From contig JANXAQ010000301.1 in assembly GCA_025062105.1 (NCBI GenBank), positions 1 through 53,120 on the forward strand: a stretch of 53,120 bases of DNA, given 5' to 3'. The translations under genes and the position numbers were made by a program. Shown one piece after another: positions 9,558 to 19,487 of this stretch (its first letter is position 1; every line of letters begins with the position of its first letter). This DNA is from Thermoguttaceae bacterium (GTDB lineage: Bacteria > Planctomycetota > Planctomycetia > Pirellulales > Thermoguttaceae). A model generated the notes under the pieces. That model searched no databases. It was not told the DNA's origin and saw only the letters and a list, made by a program, of their open reading frames with translations.

Positions 9558-9725
9558 CGTAGAGGGGCTGTCCGAAAAAGCGTTTTCTATGATGAAAGCA
9601 GTTTTCCTTCCTCAATTCCCCAGAATCTGCAAAATCCCTGTTTTTAAGGAGTCTGAAGCCTAGGAGCCGGTCGGCCACAATCCATCGGAAACCAGCCTCA
9701 TCCCCATTTTAGGACAGCTTCTTAG
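9558..9725 (+). repeat. Family C repeat, centre of an A-C-A triplet
   Basis: TAGAGGGGCTGTCC at the left and GGACAGCTTCTTAG at the right. It touches the A copies on both sides with no spacer. Confidence 0.85.
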
Positions 9726-9872
9726 TTCGGCTTTTGCCATTTCCCTAAGTCCTTTTCTTTCCAGTAGTTACGACGGCACTTCCTTTTGTCCACACAGCGT
9801 CCTAAGTCCAATAGTTACAAGGAGTTAGAGTTTTCCCCTTCCGGGAAAAAGCCTAAAATAGCAAAAGTCGAG
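9726..9872 (+). repeat. Family A repeat, right member of an A-C-A triplet
   Basis: TTCGGCTTTTGCCATTTCCC to AAAATAGCAAAAGTCGAG; flanks CTTAG and TTTAG. Ends 43 bases from the stop of the convergent HEAT protein gene. Confidence 0.9.
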
Positions 9873-9914
9873 TTTAGTTCGGCCGCGGGATTCCGGGAAA
9901 CTTTCTACAGCCTC

Positions 9915-11681
9915 TTAAGGCACTGTGCCGAATACTTCCACTTCGGTGTAATGGTTTTTGTCGTCGATGTGGTTGCCCCGGCTCCAGAGGCGGACGTATC
10001 GGCCCTGAAGTCCTCGAGCGTCGATCAGTTTGCCTTCGGAGGTCTCCACATAACCTTTATCCTGACCAACACCTAAACCAGAGGTGTTATCGTGGTCATT
10101 ATTGAAGATGGTTTCATAGACCAGAAAATCTGGATCATCGCTTATCTGGACGATAACATCCCGATAGACCCTAGCCTCGGCGTGGTTGTGCCAGATAAGG
10201 ATAGCATAAACGGTAGCTCGGTGGCCGAGGTCGATTTGCACCCACTCAGAGCCGGGGCGAAGCTCTAGTAGAGCAAAATCCGATGCCTCTTTTTGGCCGT
10301 CAGTAACATAATCCAGTTCTCCGGCCGAGGGGGCTGGGTCACTGGCCCGAACTGGCTTGCCTAGGGCAAGGTTACGAGTACCCTCAGGAGCCAGAAACGG
10401 CGGCCTCGGTTTGCCCAACGGCTTTTCCACATTCGGTTCCTTGAGCGGTACCGGCGTGCCGCGAAAGGCCGGCGCCGGCAACAGAATCTGGATCGGCGCT
10501 AGTTTGAGCGGTTTTTTAGGCTCCGGAGCAGACAAGTTGGTTTGGGGGGATTGGCCGAATATTTGTCGCGCCTTGGCTTCCAAGCTCCGAAGCCGATCCG
10601 CCGGTTTACCACTCAGGCGGATCAAAGCCCGTTCCGCCAAAATCTGATGCCGTAAGGAACCGCTTTGGGCCAATCGCTCTAGATGCTCAACCACCGCCCC
10701 GTCTTTCAACGCACAAAGCATTCGGACCGCTTCATCTCGCACTGCTTCGGCCGGGTCTTCTAGGTGGGCTAGCAGGGTGGGGATCGTTTTCTGGCCGCCG
10801 GCGCGGGCTACGACCCGGAGTAAAGCTTGTCGGTTTTCGGCATCCGCCTTGGCTAGACCTGCTAGAAGCGCCGGGGTGCATTGTTCCCGGAATCGGCTCG
10901 CCAGACTCAGCAAGGCCAACTCCGCCTGCCAACGTTCTTCTGCATTGCGGGCCTGACAAAGCGCCTCGACCAAAGCAGGGGTATGGCTCTGATCGGCTAA
11001 CTGACGCAGTGCCCCAATGGCCGCCGAGCGAACCGCTGGATCTTCATCCAAACTGAAGGGCAAAATCTCCGACATTACTTGTCGGGCATTTCGAGCCGCT
11101 AATACGCTCAGCAACACCGCTCGGCGGGCCGGGGAACCTTCTTTAAGGAGTTTTACTAGAACTGAGTTCACCTGATCGGCTGGAAGCCGTCGCAGTGCAT
11201 GGAAGGCCGCTTGTTTTTCTTGGGGCGAGCCGGCCTCGGCTTTTTCTGCTAGCAGCGGAACGTCGTCCAGGCTGCCCAGGGTGCCTAGGGCTTTTATAGC
11301 GGCTGCCCGAACCGCTTCCTGGTTGTGGGAGACCATTTTCAGTACGGCTGGCCGAGCCGCCGGATCTCCCCGGTCGCCTAATGCCTCCAAAAGGCCCACT
11401 TGGACCTCCGGCGGTAGTTCCGGCAACATGGCAGCAAACCGCTCGGTGGCTGCCCGACCAGGCACCTCCTCCCGAATCTGCTGCAATCCTAAGGCACGCA
11501 TATCACGATCTGGGTCCTCCAACAGGCCCCGGATCGTTTGGATGAGCGCATCATCAACCTCGGCTTCGCCGGCCTGAAGGTTGCCAGTCCATTCATTTGT
11601 CCCATCCCACACAACTACTATGCCAGCCGCCCAGCACGCCGCATAAACTATGAAAGCTGCTTTTCCAACGGTTCCAAGCAT
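9915..11681 (-). CDS. Exported or membrane-anchored HEAT-repeat protein with C-terminal discoidin-like domain
   Basis: A 588-residue protein of unknown specific role. The N-terminus has a hydrophobic stretch (about residues 7-25, AAFIVYAACWAAGIVVVW) that could be a signal or anchor. Residues about 40-360 are a run of HEAT/PBS-lyase-type helical repeats, visible as recurring blocks such as DPAVRSAAIGALRQLAD and DPAEAVRDEAVRMLCALKD. A Pro/Lys-rich linker (about 375-430) leads to a discoidin (F5/8 type C)-like domain (about 435-588), with GKPVRASDPAPSAGELDYVTDG, WVQIDLGHRATVYAILIWH and GRYVRLWSRG. HEAT scaffolds bind proteins and discoidin domains usually bind glycans or other surfaces, so an extracytoplasmic binding role is an inference. 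The ATG at 11681 is preceded by AAAAGGTG. No operon partner lies nearby. Confidence 0.85.
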   Translation of the reverse strand: MLGTVGKAAFIVYAACWAAGIVVVWDGTNEWTGNLQAGEAEVDDALIQTIRGLLEDPDRDMRALGLQQIREEVPGRAATERFAAMLPELPPEVQVGLLEALGDRGDPAARPAVLKMVSHNQEAVRAAAIKALGTLGSLDDVPLLAEKAEAGSPQEKQAAFHALRRLPADQVNSVLVKLLKEGSPARRAVLLSVLAARNARQVMSEILPFSLDEDPAVRSAAIGALRQLADQSHTPALVEALCQARNAEERWQAELALLSLASRFREQCTPALLAGLAKADAENRQALLRVVARAGGQKTIPTLLAHLEDPAEAVRDEAVRMLCALKDGAVVEHLERLAQSGSLRHQILAERALIRLSGKPADRLRSLEAKARQIFGQSPQTNLSAPEPKKPLKLAPIQILLPAPAFRGTPVPLKEPNVEKPLGKPRPPFLAPEGTRNLALGKPVRASDPAPSAGELDYVTDGQKEASDFALLELRPGSEWVQIDLGHRATVYAILIWHNHAEARVYRDVIVQISDDPDFLVYETIFNNDHDNTSGLGVGQDKGYVETSEGKLIDARGLQGRYVRLWSRGNHIDDKNHYTEVEVFGTVP

Positions 11682-11732
11682 CGCAACACCTTTTCTTCAA
11701 AATGCCCTTGTTTAGAAAACTGCAGGCTCTGA

Positions 11733-11842
11733 TGAAACCGTTTCCCGTCGGAGGCCTAAACCCACCAAAACTGAAGCAAAACCAACCATTATGGGCAAAA
11801 CCTCCCCAAACTACGGACAACCTGTCAACAGTGCCAAAACTG
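11733..11842 (+). repeat. Family D repeat
   Basis: GATGAAACCGTTTCCCGTCG, then GGCCTAAACCCACCAAAACT and CGGACAACCTGTCAACAG. The reverse complement of this sequence is the insertion at 21698-21855. It lies just upstream of the HEAT gene start. Confidence 0.75.
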
Positions 11843-12578
11843 TAGAAATAAAAAGAAGTTCTGGGCACCCTCCGCCGAATGCAGGGGATCTAGTTTTTAC
11901 CCTCTTCCTCTTGCCGGGTGAGAGCACGGGACGGAGGAAAGGATACGCTCAACAGGCCTCTTGGCCTCCTCAACAGGCCAGCTTCCTCGGTCTTTCCACG
12001 CACCGGGGACCAATCTACTTCAGTCGGCAACGAATTACAGAAACTATTTATTTTATCTTCCAAAACGGACTCTGCCTAGAGGCTATCTCAATTGAGGTGC
12101 GGCCGAAATACGGTGCTTCAATTGGACAAAATCCTAATCCTACAGACAAAACCCCCTTCTCACCTAGCAAAGCCAGCTTTCGACACATCCTACCTGATTG
12201 TAGCCGGGACAGAGCCATCTAACCCCTTCGAAAGAATCATATCCCTGGAATCTCCCATAGGGGAGGAGTTGTTTGTGCCCCTGGCAGAGCGAGGATCGGT
12301 TTGAGAAAACCGGGAATTCCCTATCTTCCCTAAATCACCTAACAGACCACAAAAACTCAACTCTACTCCTCAAAAATTGCTAAATTTCAGCTGCTAGGTA
12401 GAGTAGGGTTCCTTCTAAGGGCCTTGTATGGGAGTTTTCTCGTTTCAGGGTGGCCAGAGTGGCAGGTATTGCAGGATGTTCTGGTAGGAAAGGCCAGGCC
12501 TTGTTCTGGAGGAGAGTAAAAATTAACTTTATGGATACAGCTTTTAGTTTTTTTCTTTTTATGGGACTTTCTTTTGGG
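11843..12578. other. Long spacer with no recognised gene or repeat
   Basis: About 740 bases between divergent genes. Short frames on both strands have no ribosome site or protein features. A small inverted repeat AGGCCTCTTGGCCT occurs near 11957. Promoters for both flanking genes probably lie somewhere here, but none can be pinned. Confidence 0.4.
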
Positions 12579-12726
12579 CTCCACTTTTGCCATTTTGGGG
12601 CCGCTTCTGGAAGAGGAATGCCCTAACTTCTTGTAATTATTGAAGTTAGAACATTGTGTGAACCCTAGGAGGTTTCGTCGGAACTACTAGAAACGAAACC
12701 AGTTAGGAAAAATGGCAAAAGTCGAG
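12579..12726 (-). repeat. Family A repeat
   Basis: CTCCACTTTTGCCATTTTGG to AAAATGGCAAAAGTCGAG, inner TTGTAATTATTGAAGTTAG arm. TTTGG is found next to both ends (12573-12577 and 12727-12731), a likely 5-bp target duplication with one extra base at the left. Confidence 0.9.
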
Positions 12727-12941
12727 TTTGGAACGGCCTAAAGAAAAAGAATCATACTTCCATCCTACACAAGTGAGGTATCTTTGCTCTAGCAGGTACC
12801 CTACGTTGTTAGGCATTCCTGTCTTAGCGGGAATCCAGCCTTATTCCCCCAAACGGCAGCTCCAAATGAACCAAGGAAAACCTGTATTCCGATTTCCACA
12901 AGAATGAATGTATCTAGATTAGTGGCATTTTTGTTAATGAA

Positions 12942-13120
12942 GAACCTTTGAATAATGATGAACATATAATGAACTTTATGAACTTTTGAGTTGGTAGGCT
13001 TTAGCTACCCGCATCCAAATACCTACTATATGTAGTGTGCCGGCAATCCTCAGGCACTATATATTGGGCCGAAGGGAGCCAAAAACGAAAAATATATCCT
13101 TTAAATTATGGAGAGGTTCC
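12942..13120 (-). repeat. Family B repeat
   Basis: GAACCTTTGAATAATGATGA at the left, TTAAATTATGGAGAGGTTCC at the right, core AAATACCTACTATATGTAG and TATATATTGGGCC. Confidence 0.8.
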
Positions 13121-13141
13121 CTAATATTTTATTTTTCAAGG

Positions 13142-13190
13142 GTTAGAACATCTAAAAGAAGCTGCACCCTGGAAAATAGCAAAAGTCCAG
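13142..13190 (+). repeat. Family A repeat, right third only
   Basis: GTTAGAACATCTAAAAG then GAAAATAGCAAAAGTCCAG matches the right part of plus-oriented A copies such as 21386-21533. The left two thirds are missing; family B sits next to the break. Confidence 0.6.
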
Positions 13191-13346
13191 GTAAATCTGG
13201 ATTTTGGTTTTGGTAAACCTGGATTTTGCCAACGGAAGCCTTGCTTTGCCAGGGGAGGGCAATAGCAGGCTTTCGTTCGATGGCATTAGTACGGAAAAGG
13301 ATCGAAGCAATCCCCTGTCCACTAACGCTCCTAGTGAGACAACACC

Positions 13347-15245
13347 GTGATTCTGCTGAAGGCTGAAAACTTGCGAAAACATTACGGCACTCAGACGGTG
13401 CTGGATGGTGTGGCTTTGGAAGTCCAGGCTGGAGAGCGGATCGGGCTTTTAGGACCTAACGGAAGCGGGAAAACCACCCTGCTCAAAATCCTGGCGGGCT
13501 TGGAGGAACCGGACGGTGGTACGGTAAACCGCCGCAGCGACATTCAGGTTGGCTACCTGGAACAGCAGCCCAACTTTCTGCCGGACCGAACTGTTTGGCA
13601 GGAAGCTTTTGCGGCGGTTCAACACTGGGCCGCCCTAGGCCAACAGGCAGTTCAGATCGCCCATCAACTGAGCCAATGTACAGATCCCCAGGAGCACCGC
13701 CGGCTAGCCGCCCAATTCGACCAAATCCACCAACTCCTCCAGCACCATCAGGCTTATCATCTGGATCGCAACGTCCAGCAAGTGCTCACCGGTCTGGGGT
13801 TCTCAAAACAGCAATGGGAGCAACCGGTCGGTCAGCTTTCCGGTGGTGAGCAGAGTCGCCTCCTATTGGCTAAGCTCCTTTTGGGTCAGCATGAACTGCT
13901 GCTTTTAGACGAGCCGTCCAATCATCTGGATTTGGAGATGACTTTATGGTTGGAAGAGTATCTGCTCAGTTGCTCGTCGGCGATGATCCTGGTCAGCCAT
14001 GACCGATACTTCCTGGACCGGGTCTGCACTCGCATTGTAGAGCTTTTCCAGGGGAAGGTAGAATCCTATCCGGGGAATTATTCCGCCTATTGCCGGCTGA
14101 AAGCCGAACGCTTGCTGGTCCAACGCCGTACCTACGAAAAACAACAAGCGGCCATTGCCAAAGCGGAGGAATTCATTCGGCGTTATTCTTACGGGCAGCG
14201 GCATGCCCAGGCCCAAGACCGCCGCAAGAAGCTGGCTCGAATTCAACCGGTGGAACCGCCACGAGAAATTACTGGCCCACCTATGAGCTTTGGCACTCCA
14301 AGCCGATCCGGAGACATTGTCCTCCGAGTGGAAGGATTATCGAAAGGCTTTGAGCGAGTGTTGTTTCGGGACCTAAGTTTCCAGATCCTGCGTGGGCAGC
14401 GCTGGGGGATTTTAGGGCCGAATGGCTCTGGCAAAACAACCTTGCTTAAATGTATCCTTGGCCAACTGCCGCCGGATAGCGGTCGAGTGGAACTGGGCCA
14501 TGGGGTAGTTATAGGCTACTTCGACCAACATGGAACCCAATTGCCGGAACAGGAGCCCGTTGTAGATGCCATTCGGCCTCCTTCTGGGCAAATGGAAACT
14601 CAAGAACGACGCGATCTTTTGGCCCGATTCGGCATTACCGGAGATCGGGCACTGCAGCCCGTCCGCTGCTTAAGTGGAGGAGAACGAAACCGGGCCAATC
14701 TAGCCCGATTAGCAGCCCTAGGGGCGAATTTCCTCCTGCTGGATGAACCCACGAACCATCTCGACCTCTGGGCCAGGCAGTCGCTGGAAAAAGCCCTTCA
14801 AGAGTTTCCCGGTACGGTACTATTTGTATCTCATGATCGATATTTCATCAACCAAGTGGCCGACCATTTGATTGTGCTCCAACCAGATCGGGTACGCATC
14901 GTGGAAGGTAACTATGAGACGTATCGGCATTTGGCCCAGACCCTCTGGTCCCAACCTTCCCCAGCACCCAAGCCCCAGCCCTCCTCCCCAAAACTCACTG
15001 CCCAACCTCCCGAACAAAAACCACGACGCAAACGGAAGTTTCCTTACAGGAAATTAGAAGATCTGGAAGCAGAGATCTTCCAACGGGAAACCCGGTTGGA
15101 AGAGCTTTACCAATTACTGGCTACCCCAGAAGTATATCGGAATGGCCAGCGGGTCCGAGAAGTCCAACAAGAGATCGAAGAACAAAAGCAAGCACTGGCC
15201 CGGCTGTATGAACATTGGGAAGAAGCTGTGGAATTGGATCTATGA
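13347..15245 (+). CDS. ABC-F family ATPase (Uup-like, C-terminal coiled coil)
   Basis: A soluble tandem-ATPase protein without membrane segments; ABC-F proteins act on ribosomes in translation or, for Uup, have been linked to DNA-transposon excision and ribosome assembly. The 632 residues hold two complete cassettes. Cassette 1 has Walker A GPNGSGKTT (36-44), signature LSGGEQSR (164-171) and Walker B LLLLDEPSNHLD (184-195). Cassette 2 has Walker A GPNGSGKTT (357-365), signature LSGGERNR (442-449) and LLLDEPTNHLD (463-473). A charged helical linker (about 250-300) joins them. After a Pro-rich stretch, residues about 565-632 form the C-terminal coiled coil typical of Uup-type members. The start GTG at 13347 gives MILLKAENLRKHYG, the normal beginning; no good ribosome site is visible. 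Which ABC-F subgroup it belongs to is not settled. Confidence 0.93.
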   Translation: MILLKAENLRKHYGTQTVLDGVALEVQAGERIGLLGPNGSGKTTLLKILAGLEEPDGGTVNRRSDIQVGYLEQQPNFLPDRTVWQEAFAAVQHWAALGQQAVQIAHQLSQCTDPQEHRRLAAQFDQIHQLLQHHQAYHLDRNVQQVLTGLGFSKQQWEQPVGQLSGGEQSRLLLAKLLLGQHELLLLDEPSNHLDLEMTLWLEEYLLSCSSAMILVSHDRYFLDRVCTRIVELFQGKVESYPGNYSAYCRLKAERLLVQRRTYEKQQAAIAKAEEFIRRYSYGQRHAQAQDRRKKLARIQPVEPPREITGPPMSFGTPSRSGDIVLRVEGLSKGFERVLFRDLSFQILRGQRWGILGPNGSGKTTLLKCILGQLPPDSGRVELGHGVVIGYFDQHGTQLPEQEPVVDAIRPPSGQMETQERRDLLARFGITGDRALQPVRCLSGGERNRANLARLAALGANFLLLDEPTNHLDLWARQSLEKALQEFPGTVLFVSHDRYFINQVADHLIVLQPDRVRIVEGNYETYRHLAQTLWSQPSPAPKPQPSSPKLTAQPPEQKPRRKRKFPYRKLEDLEAEIFQRETRLEELYQLLATPEVYRNGQRVREVQQEIEEQKQALARLYEHWEEAVELDL

Positions 15246-15414
15246 TGAGGAAAAGGAGAAACATTTGCACCAGTTCAGCGGAACGAAGCAGGCTTTATGC
15301 ATAAGCTTCCATTGTTAGCCTAGCAATTTGGCAAGAATCCTCTTAACAAAACGAATAGCCCGGTTTCTAGAAAATCAGCGAACCATTTGGGACAGGATGA
15401 ACGGACATATAAGA

Positions 15415-15587
15415 GGAACCTCTGCATAATTCGGGGTAGATATACTATTTTGCTTCCCCCAGCCTCAGACCCAATATATTGTGTTGCTGGCACTACTAGC
15501 ACCCTACATATAGTGTCCATTTCGATGGGGATAAGTAAAGCCTATGAAATCAACTTATGTTTATGTTCAGGATTATGCAGAGGTTCC
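15415..15587 (+). repeat. Family B repeat
   Basis: GGAACCTCTGCATAATTCGG at the left, GATTATGCAGAGGTTCC at the right, core CCAATATATTG and GCTGGCACTACTAGCACCC. Confidence 0.9.
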
Positions 15588-15730
15588 TAAGAGGATCTTG
15601 GTAACATTTCCCCCGAATGGTGTACCAGCATTGGAACCCACCGTTTGGAGAAAATAATTTGGTAAAAGAGAACTGGTCAATCCTAGGAAACCAAAAATAG
15701 TAAGCTCGATAAAGTGCTGAAAGGGTTAGG

Positions 15731-15853
15731 GGAGTTTGTGAACTTTCGATTCAATACGGATTGGCCAGCCCCATTCCCACCCTACTATGTTAAGATTGGT
15801 AGCAGTGCTAGCAGCCTATTGGGGTTAAAAGGAAAGTAGTCCAAACAGTGTAA
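15731..15853 (-). repeat. Family B repeat, truncated at both ends
   Basis: Retains GAACTTTCGATTC, CCTACTATG and GGTAGCAGTGCTAGCAGCC but lacks both terminal repeats; it abuts the next B copy. 15588-15730 shows nothing recognised. Confidence 0.6.
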
Positions 15854-15854
15854 T

Positions 15855-15993
15855 GGAACCTCTGCAAAATCCTGAACATATAGTGAACTTTGTGAACTTT
15901 CGGGGCTCTAGCCGGTTGATTCTCCTATCTGGACAGCTACTATCTATTACAAAATGGTATAAAAATATCCCTTTCGAATTATGCAGAGGTTCC
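15855..15993 (-). repeat. Family B repeat, short form
   Basis: GGAACCTCTGCAAAATCC at the left, GAATTATGCAGAGGTTCC at the right. The central TATATTGGG palindrome is deleted, giving 139 bases. Confidence 0.88.
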
Positions 15994-16000
15994 TTAGTTT

Positions 16001-16102
16001 CTTTATTAGTTTCTTTCGAAAGGTTCGTTTTCCCTCTATTGGGGTGATCACTTGCTACCTTTGTGATGATAAATATCTCCTAAAGATGTGTATAACAGCG
16101 AG
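16001..16102 (+). repeat. Family E repeat, right part only
   Basis: CGAAAGGTTCGTTTTCCC, CACTTGCTACC and the end TGTGTATAACAGCGAG match the right third of the copies at 27070 and 32078. The left part is absent; family B lies at the break. Confidence 0.75.
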
Positions 16103-16532
16103 CCCGACATATAGGGATCTAAACTCCTTCTTCTGAGTCCTGCTCCTCCAGTACGGAGCCTCTTAGACTGTGGCAGCTACCAGCGGGAGGGGTGGTTCGA
16201 TGGGGCAGAAGGCAACCTATCTTTGCCAAATCCCCTATACGGATCGCAAAAAATCAGCCGCACCCAACACCATAGGGGATGGGGCAAGCACACTGAAGAG
16301 GGATCAATATGCCACCCCCAATGGAGCCTTTGGCCTATTTCCGCCAAAATTCCTATATTTCTTAAAACATCTAAATTCGTCAAACTCCCTATTGCCCTGC
16401 CCTGATCACCCTTGAGCTAAAATTGCTATGAAGGGGAAGGAGAGCCCGACTTTGCGTGGAACATGCAGGTCAGCCAAACGAACAAGTCCTACCCATTGTT
16501 CCTGGGGAGAACTTGTTGATCATTCCGCCTGA
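16103..16532. other. Spacer with no recognised content
   Basis: About 430 bases. Short frames without ribosome sites; AATCCCCTATACGG and CACCATAGGGGATGGGG give a weak inverted pair (CCCCTAT/ATAGGGG). Not assigned to a family. Confidence 0.4.
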
Positions 16533-16680
16533 ACTTCGACTGTTGCCAATTTTGCACTCCGCTGGATGAAAGATGTTCTAACTGCTTGCTGCTATTGGAG
16601 TTAGGAAATTGGGTGAACAAAGGGAATATTGCCGTAACTCTCGGAGCTACAGGGAGTTAGGAAAATTGGCAAAACTCGAT
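16533..16680 (-). repeat. Family A repeat
   Basis: CTTCGACTGTTGCCAATTTT to AAAATTGGCAAAACTCGA, inner CTATTGGAGTTAGGAAATTG arm. 16681-16968 up to the next gene shows nothing further. Confidence 0.85.
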
Positions 16681-16968
16681 CGAAGAGGAAATCTGTGTAA
16701 ATGTTTTCCTAAAAGCCTTAGGTCGGTCCAATGACAAGTACCGCTGGCTTTCGGGGGGAAGTATTACGTTTTAGGAAATCCGGCTTTGTTGGAACCTGTT
16801 TCCGTTGAAAGCCTTAGCCCCATCAAAAGAGGGTGAATAACTACCAGCGTGCGGAAAAGCCCGTTTGGCTGCGGATGCCCTAAGGCTAGAAATCACTAAA
16901 TGATAAAAAGCCCTCCCTAGGGCACGTTAGAACTGAGGAAACAGAAAGTTTTTAGGGGAAGCTGCTTC

Positions 16969-19089
16969 ATGGTCTTTTGGGTGATCATGGCGGTAGCCAT
17001 TGGAAACCTTTTCCTAGGGTTTGGGCTGGCAGTGTTTTTGCATCGAAGATATCAAACATGGCTGCTTTCGGAGATTGCTGGTGCCACTGAAAGCCCTCCA
17101 GGCGTTTCTGGGGAAAGCAATGTAGAGCGTTTTAGCGAAACCGTTAACAAGAAAAAGGCTTCGGCGCTCGGTAGTGGTGTCAATCAAAACCAACCGGTTT
17201 TGACTACTCCAGCTCTGGGACCAAGAGAAATCGCCTCTTATGACGCAACACCGATTTGGGAAGGTTCTCCTGAGGAAGGAGTGATGGCCTCTTTGCCGGA
17301 AGGCCGGGAACCAGCCCCAACGCACCTTGAAGGACCTTCCCAGAGTGCAGAAGAACCTACAAACGCTGGATTGGCAGAGGGGAAAATCGCAGCTGAAAGT
17401 CCTGTGAAACTGGACGAAAAAACAGCTGCTTTTGATCCGGAAGCCTCTCTCAGATCGGTTCCGGCAGAGAATCTTTCGGAACTTCACAGTCTGAAGTTGT
17501 CCGAAGAAGATCTGTTCCCGCCAAAGCCTAGGAAAAACGAACCGGCAGAAAGATCTGGTTTGCTCTCCGAATCCCCTGCGAGTCTAGCAACGGAGTCCTC
17601 ATCTTCTTCGGAGGCAAACGGGTTGGACTCAATCCTCTCTGTCTCCGAACAGAGCCGGGCGCTAATATCTCAGGAGGTCCCGGGACTAACCCCAATGAAG
17701 GATAAACTTCCAGAAAAGACAACGTTCCTGGAGGCTCAGCTTTCGGTAGCACAAGAGGCGACGAGATCACAGTCTATGGGTTTGGAGGATCTGTGCCCCC
17801 CTTCTAGTGTTTCGGCCCGCAGCCATCAGGAAGCCCTCTTTTTTCAACAATCGCTAAAACAGCAAAAAATCTCGGAACCGGAGAGAGTTCTACCGGAACC
17901 ACCGGTGGCTTTCCAGACGAACGAAGAGCCGAACCGGCAGCAACTTCTCGCTTCAGAGGCCTTACCATCTGCGGAGGTCTTACCATCGGAACCACCTTCT
18001 GTTTCCGCTCCTGGCGAGGTTTTCGACGGTTCCGACAGTAGCCTCTCCGCTGGATTACCCTCGTTGAGGCAAGACGGTTTGGAGGCATCCTTGGAGCGTG
18101 CTTTGACGCAGTGGCAGATGGAGGCAGCACGATATTTTGAGGAGCTTAGCCGTACCCGGAACAAAGTGCAAAACTTCTCCCCCTCTCCCCAGCTGGAGGA
18201 ACTCCACGCATCATGGACAGAAATTCATCAAGCTGGTCAGCAGTATTTAGCGACCGCTCGACCTGTACGGGAGACATTTGGCCAGTTTAGCGACTTGCCC
18301 TCTAGGATGAGGCCAATACGAGATCATTTGAACACATTGGCCGCCAAAGAAGAAACTTTGATCGAACTCTCTCAAGAGCTTATCCCCACACAGCTGCCGC
18401 AAATGGATACCCATCTGCTACGGCAGCAGTTGCTTCAGCATACGGATCGGCTTTTGGAAGCCAATCGCAAGGTCCAATCCGCGTTGGAGATAGCGCGGCG
18501 TGGCCCAACCGAGCCCACTGCCCTTCCGGATCACATGAGCCGATCCCGAGCCGCCACCAGTAAACTGCTGGTCGAATCGGTGCGTCAGAAAGTGAACAGT
18601 TGGTGGGATCAGCGCCGTGTGCATATACCCCGGCTCAGTCTTATTATCTTGGAGATTGATGATTTTGAACAGCTTGAAGAGGATTATGGGACCCTGCTTT
18701 GTGAGGGTTTGCTGCAGGCGTTGGAAAAGATTTTGGAAGGATTTGATCAGCAGGACGATTTTCTTGTCCGTCTCCGAGGCCCTGGATTTGCTCGATTTTG
18801 CGCCCATCGCTCCTTGGAGCAAGCAGCGGAACTAGCAGAGCGGCTTCGGCAAACCCTGATGAATACCCGGTTTTATCGGAAAAACACAGAATTGCGGATT
18901 TCGGTCAGCTGTGGCCTGACCGAAGCCACTCGGGAAGATACACCAGAGACGCTTTTTGAGCGGGCCGAAGCTGCTCTTTTGCAGGCCCGGCGCTATGGCA
19001 AAGGACGAACCTTCTTGCATGATGGTTATTTCCCTATGCCCGTACCCAGCCATCCATTGCCCATTTGGCCGAAGCAAATGGAAATTTGA
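16969..19089 (+). CDS. Membrane-anchored protein with a degenerate GGDEF domain
   Basis: 706 residues. A single N-terminal membrane helix (about 3-25, VIMAVAIGNLFLGFGLAVFL) is followed by about 340 residues rich in Ser, Glu and Pro with no recognisable fold. A helical segment (about 370-520) precedes a C-terminal GGDEF-like domain (about 550-685). The latter has IILEIDDFEQLEEDYG, a frequent domain start, and ISVSCGLTEATREDTPETLFERAEAALLQARRYGKGRTFLHDG, a textbook domain end. The active motif that should read GGDEF is RGPGF (near residue 603), so cyclic-di-GMP synthesis is unlikely; binding or scaffolding is the better guess. The start ATG at 16969 has AGGGGA upstream. It is flanked by repeats and has no evident operon partner. 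Confidence 0.85.
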   Translation: MVFWVIMAVAIGNLFLGFGLAVFLHRRYQTWLLSEIAGATESPPGVSGESNVERFSETVNKKKASALGSGVNQNQPVLTTPALGPREIASYDATPIWEGSPEEGVMASLPEGREPAPTHLEGPSQSAEEPTNAGLAEGKIAAESPVKLDEKTAAFDPEASLRSVPAENLSELHSLKLSEEDLFPPKPRKNEPAERSGLLSESPASLATESSSSSEANGLDSILSVSEQSRALISQEVPGLTPMKDKLPEKTTFLEAQLSVAQEATRSQSMGLEDLCPPSSVSARSHQEALFFQQSLKQQKISEPERVLPEPPVAFQTNEEPNRQQLLASEALPSAEVLPSEPPSVSAPGEVFDGSDSSLSAGLPSLRQDGLEASLERALTQWQMEAARYFEELSRTRNKVQNFSPSPQLEELHASWTEIHQAGQQYLATARPVRETFGQFSDLPSRMRPIRDHLNTLAAKEETLIELSQELIPTQLPQMDTHLLRQQLLQHTDRLLEANRKVQSALEIARRGPTEPTALPDHMSRSRAATSKLLVESVRQKVNSWWDQRRVHIPRLSLIILEIDDFEQLEEDYGTLLCEGLLQALEKILEGFDQQDDFLVRLRGPGFARFCAHRSLEQAAELAERLRQTLMNTRFYRKNTELRISVSCGLTEATREDTPETLFERAEAALLQARRYGKGRTFLHDGYFPMPVPSHPLPIWPKQMEI

Positions 19090-19335
19090 TCTTTCTGGAC
19101 GCCCCCTCAATAGTTTTTCTTCTCGGAGTATTTTCGCCGGTGGCAGAAGAATCAGATTTTGGCTGGGGAAAAAGCGACCTGGCATTCCTGCCCCAGCGGA
19201 ACACCAGTTTTTTCTCCAGGCGGAGTTTAGGTAGTTTCCCTACTTGTTTTTAGGTTCAGTAGTGGAGTAGTTGCGACGCCATCCCCTTTTCCACACATAA
19301 TTTCCACACATAATTTCCTCACCCAATAGTTCCCT

Positions 19336-19480
19336 CCAGTTTTGACGATTTCCAGCGGGCAGCTTCTTTTGGATATCCTACCCCTTTCGCAATATTGGAC
19401 ATAAGAAATTGGCAGACCAAAGAATCCTCAGAGCCTAACTGTTTGCCATAAAAGAAGTTACAAAAATAGCAAAAGTCGAA
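19336..19480 (-). repeat. Family A repeat, left end decayed
   Basis: Left CAGTTTTGACGATTTCC is weak; right AAATAGCAAAAGTCGAA is clear; inner ATATTGGACATAAGAAATTGG matches. 19090-19335 shows a short direct repeat TTTCCACACATAA and nothing else. Confidence 0.65.
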
Positions 19481-19487
19481 CTAGAGT

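Noticed and set aside
9786..10076. Plus-strand frame through family A and the end of the HEAT gene
   Set aside because: Runs through a repeat and then antisense to a coding region; no supporting features.
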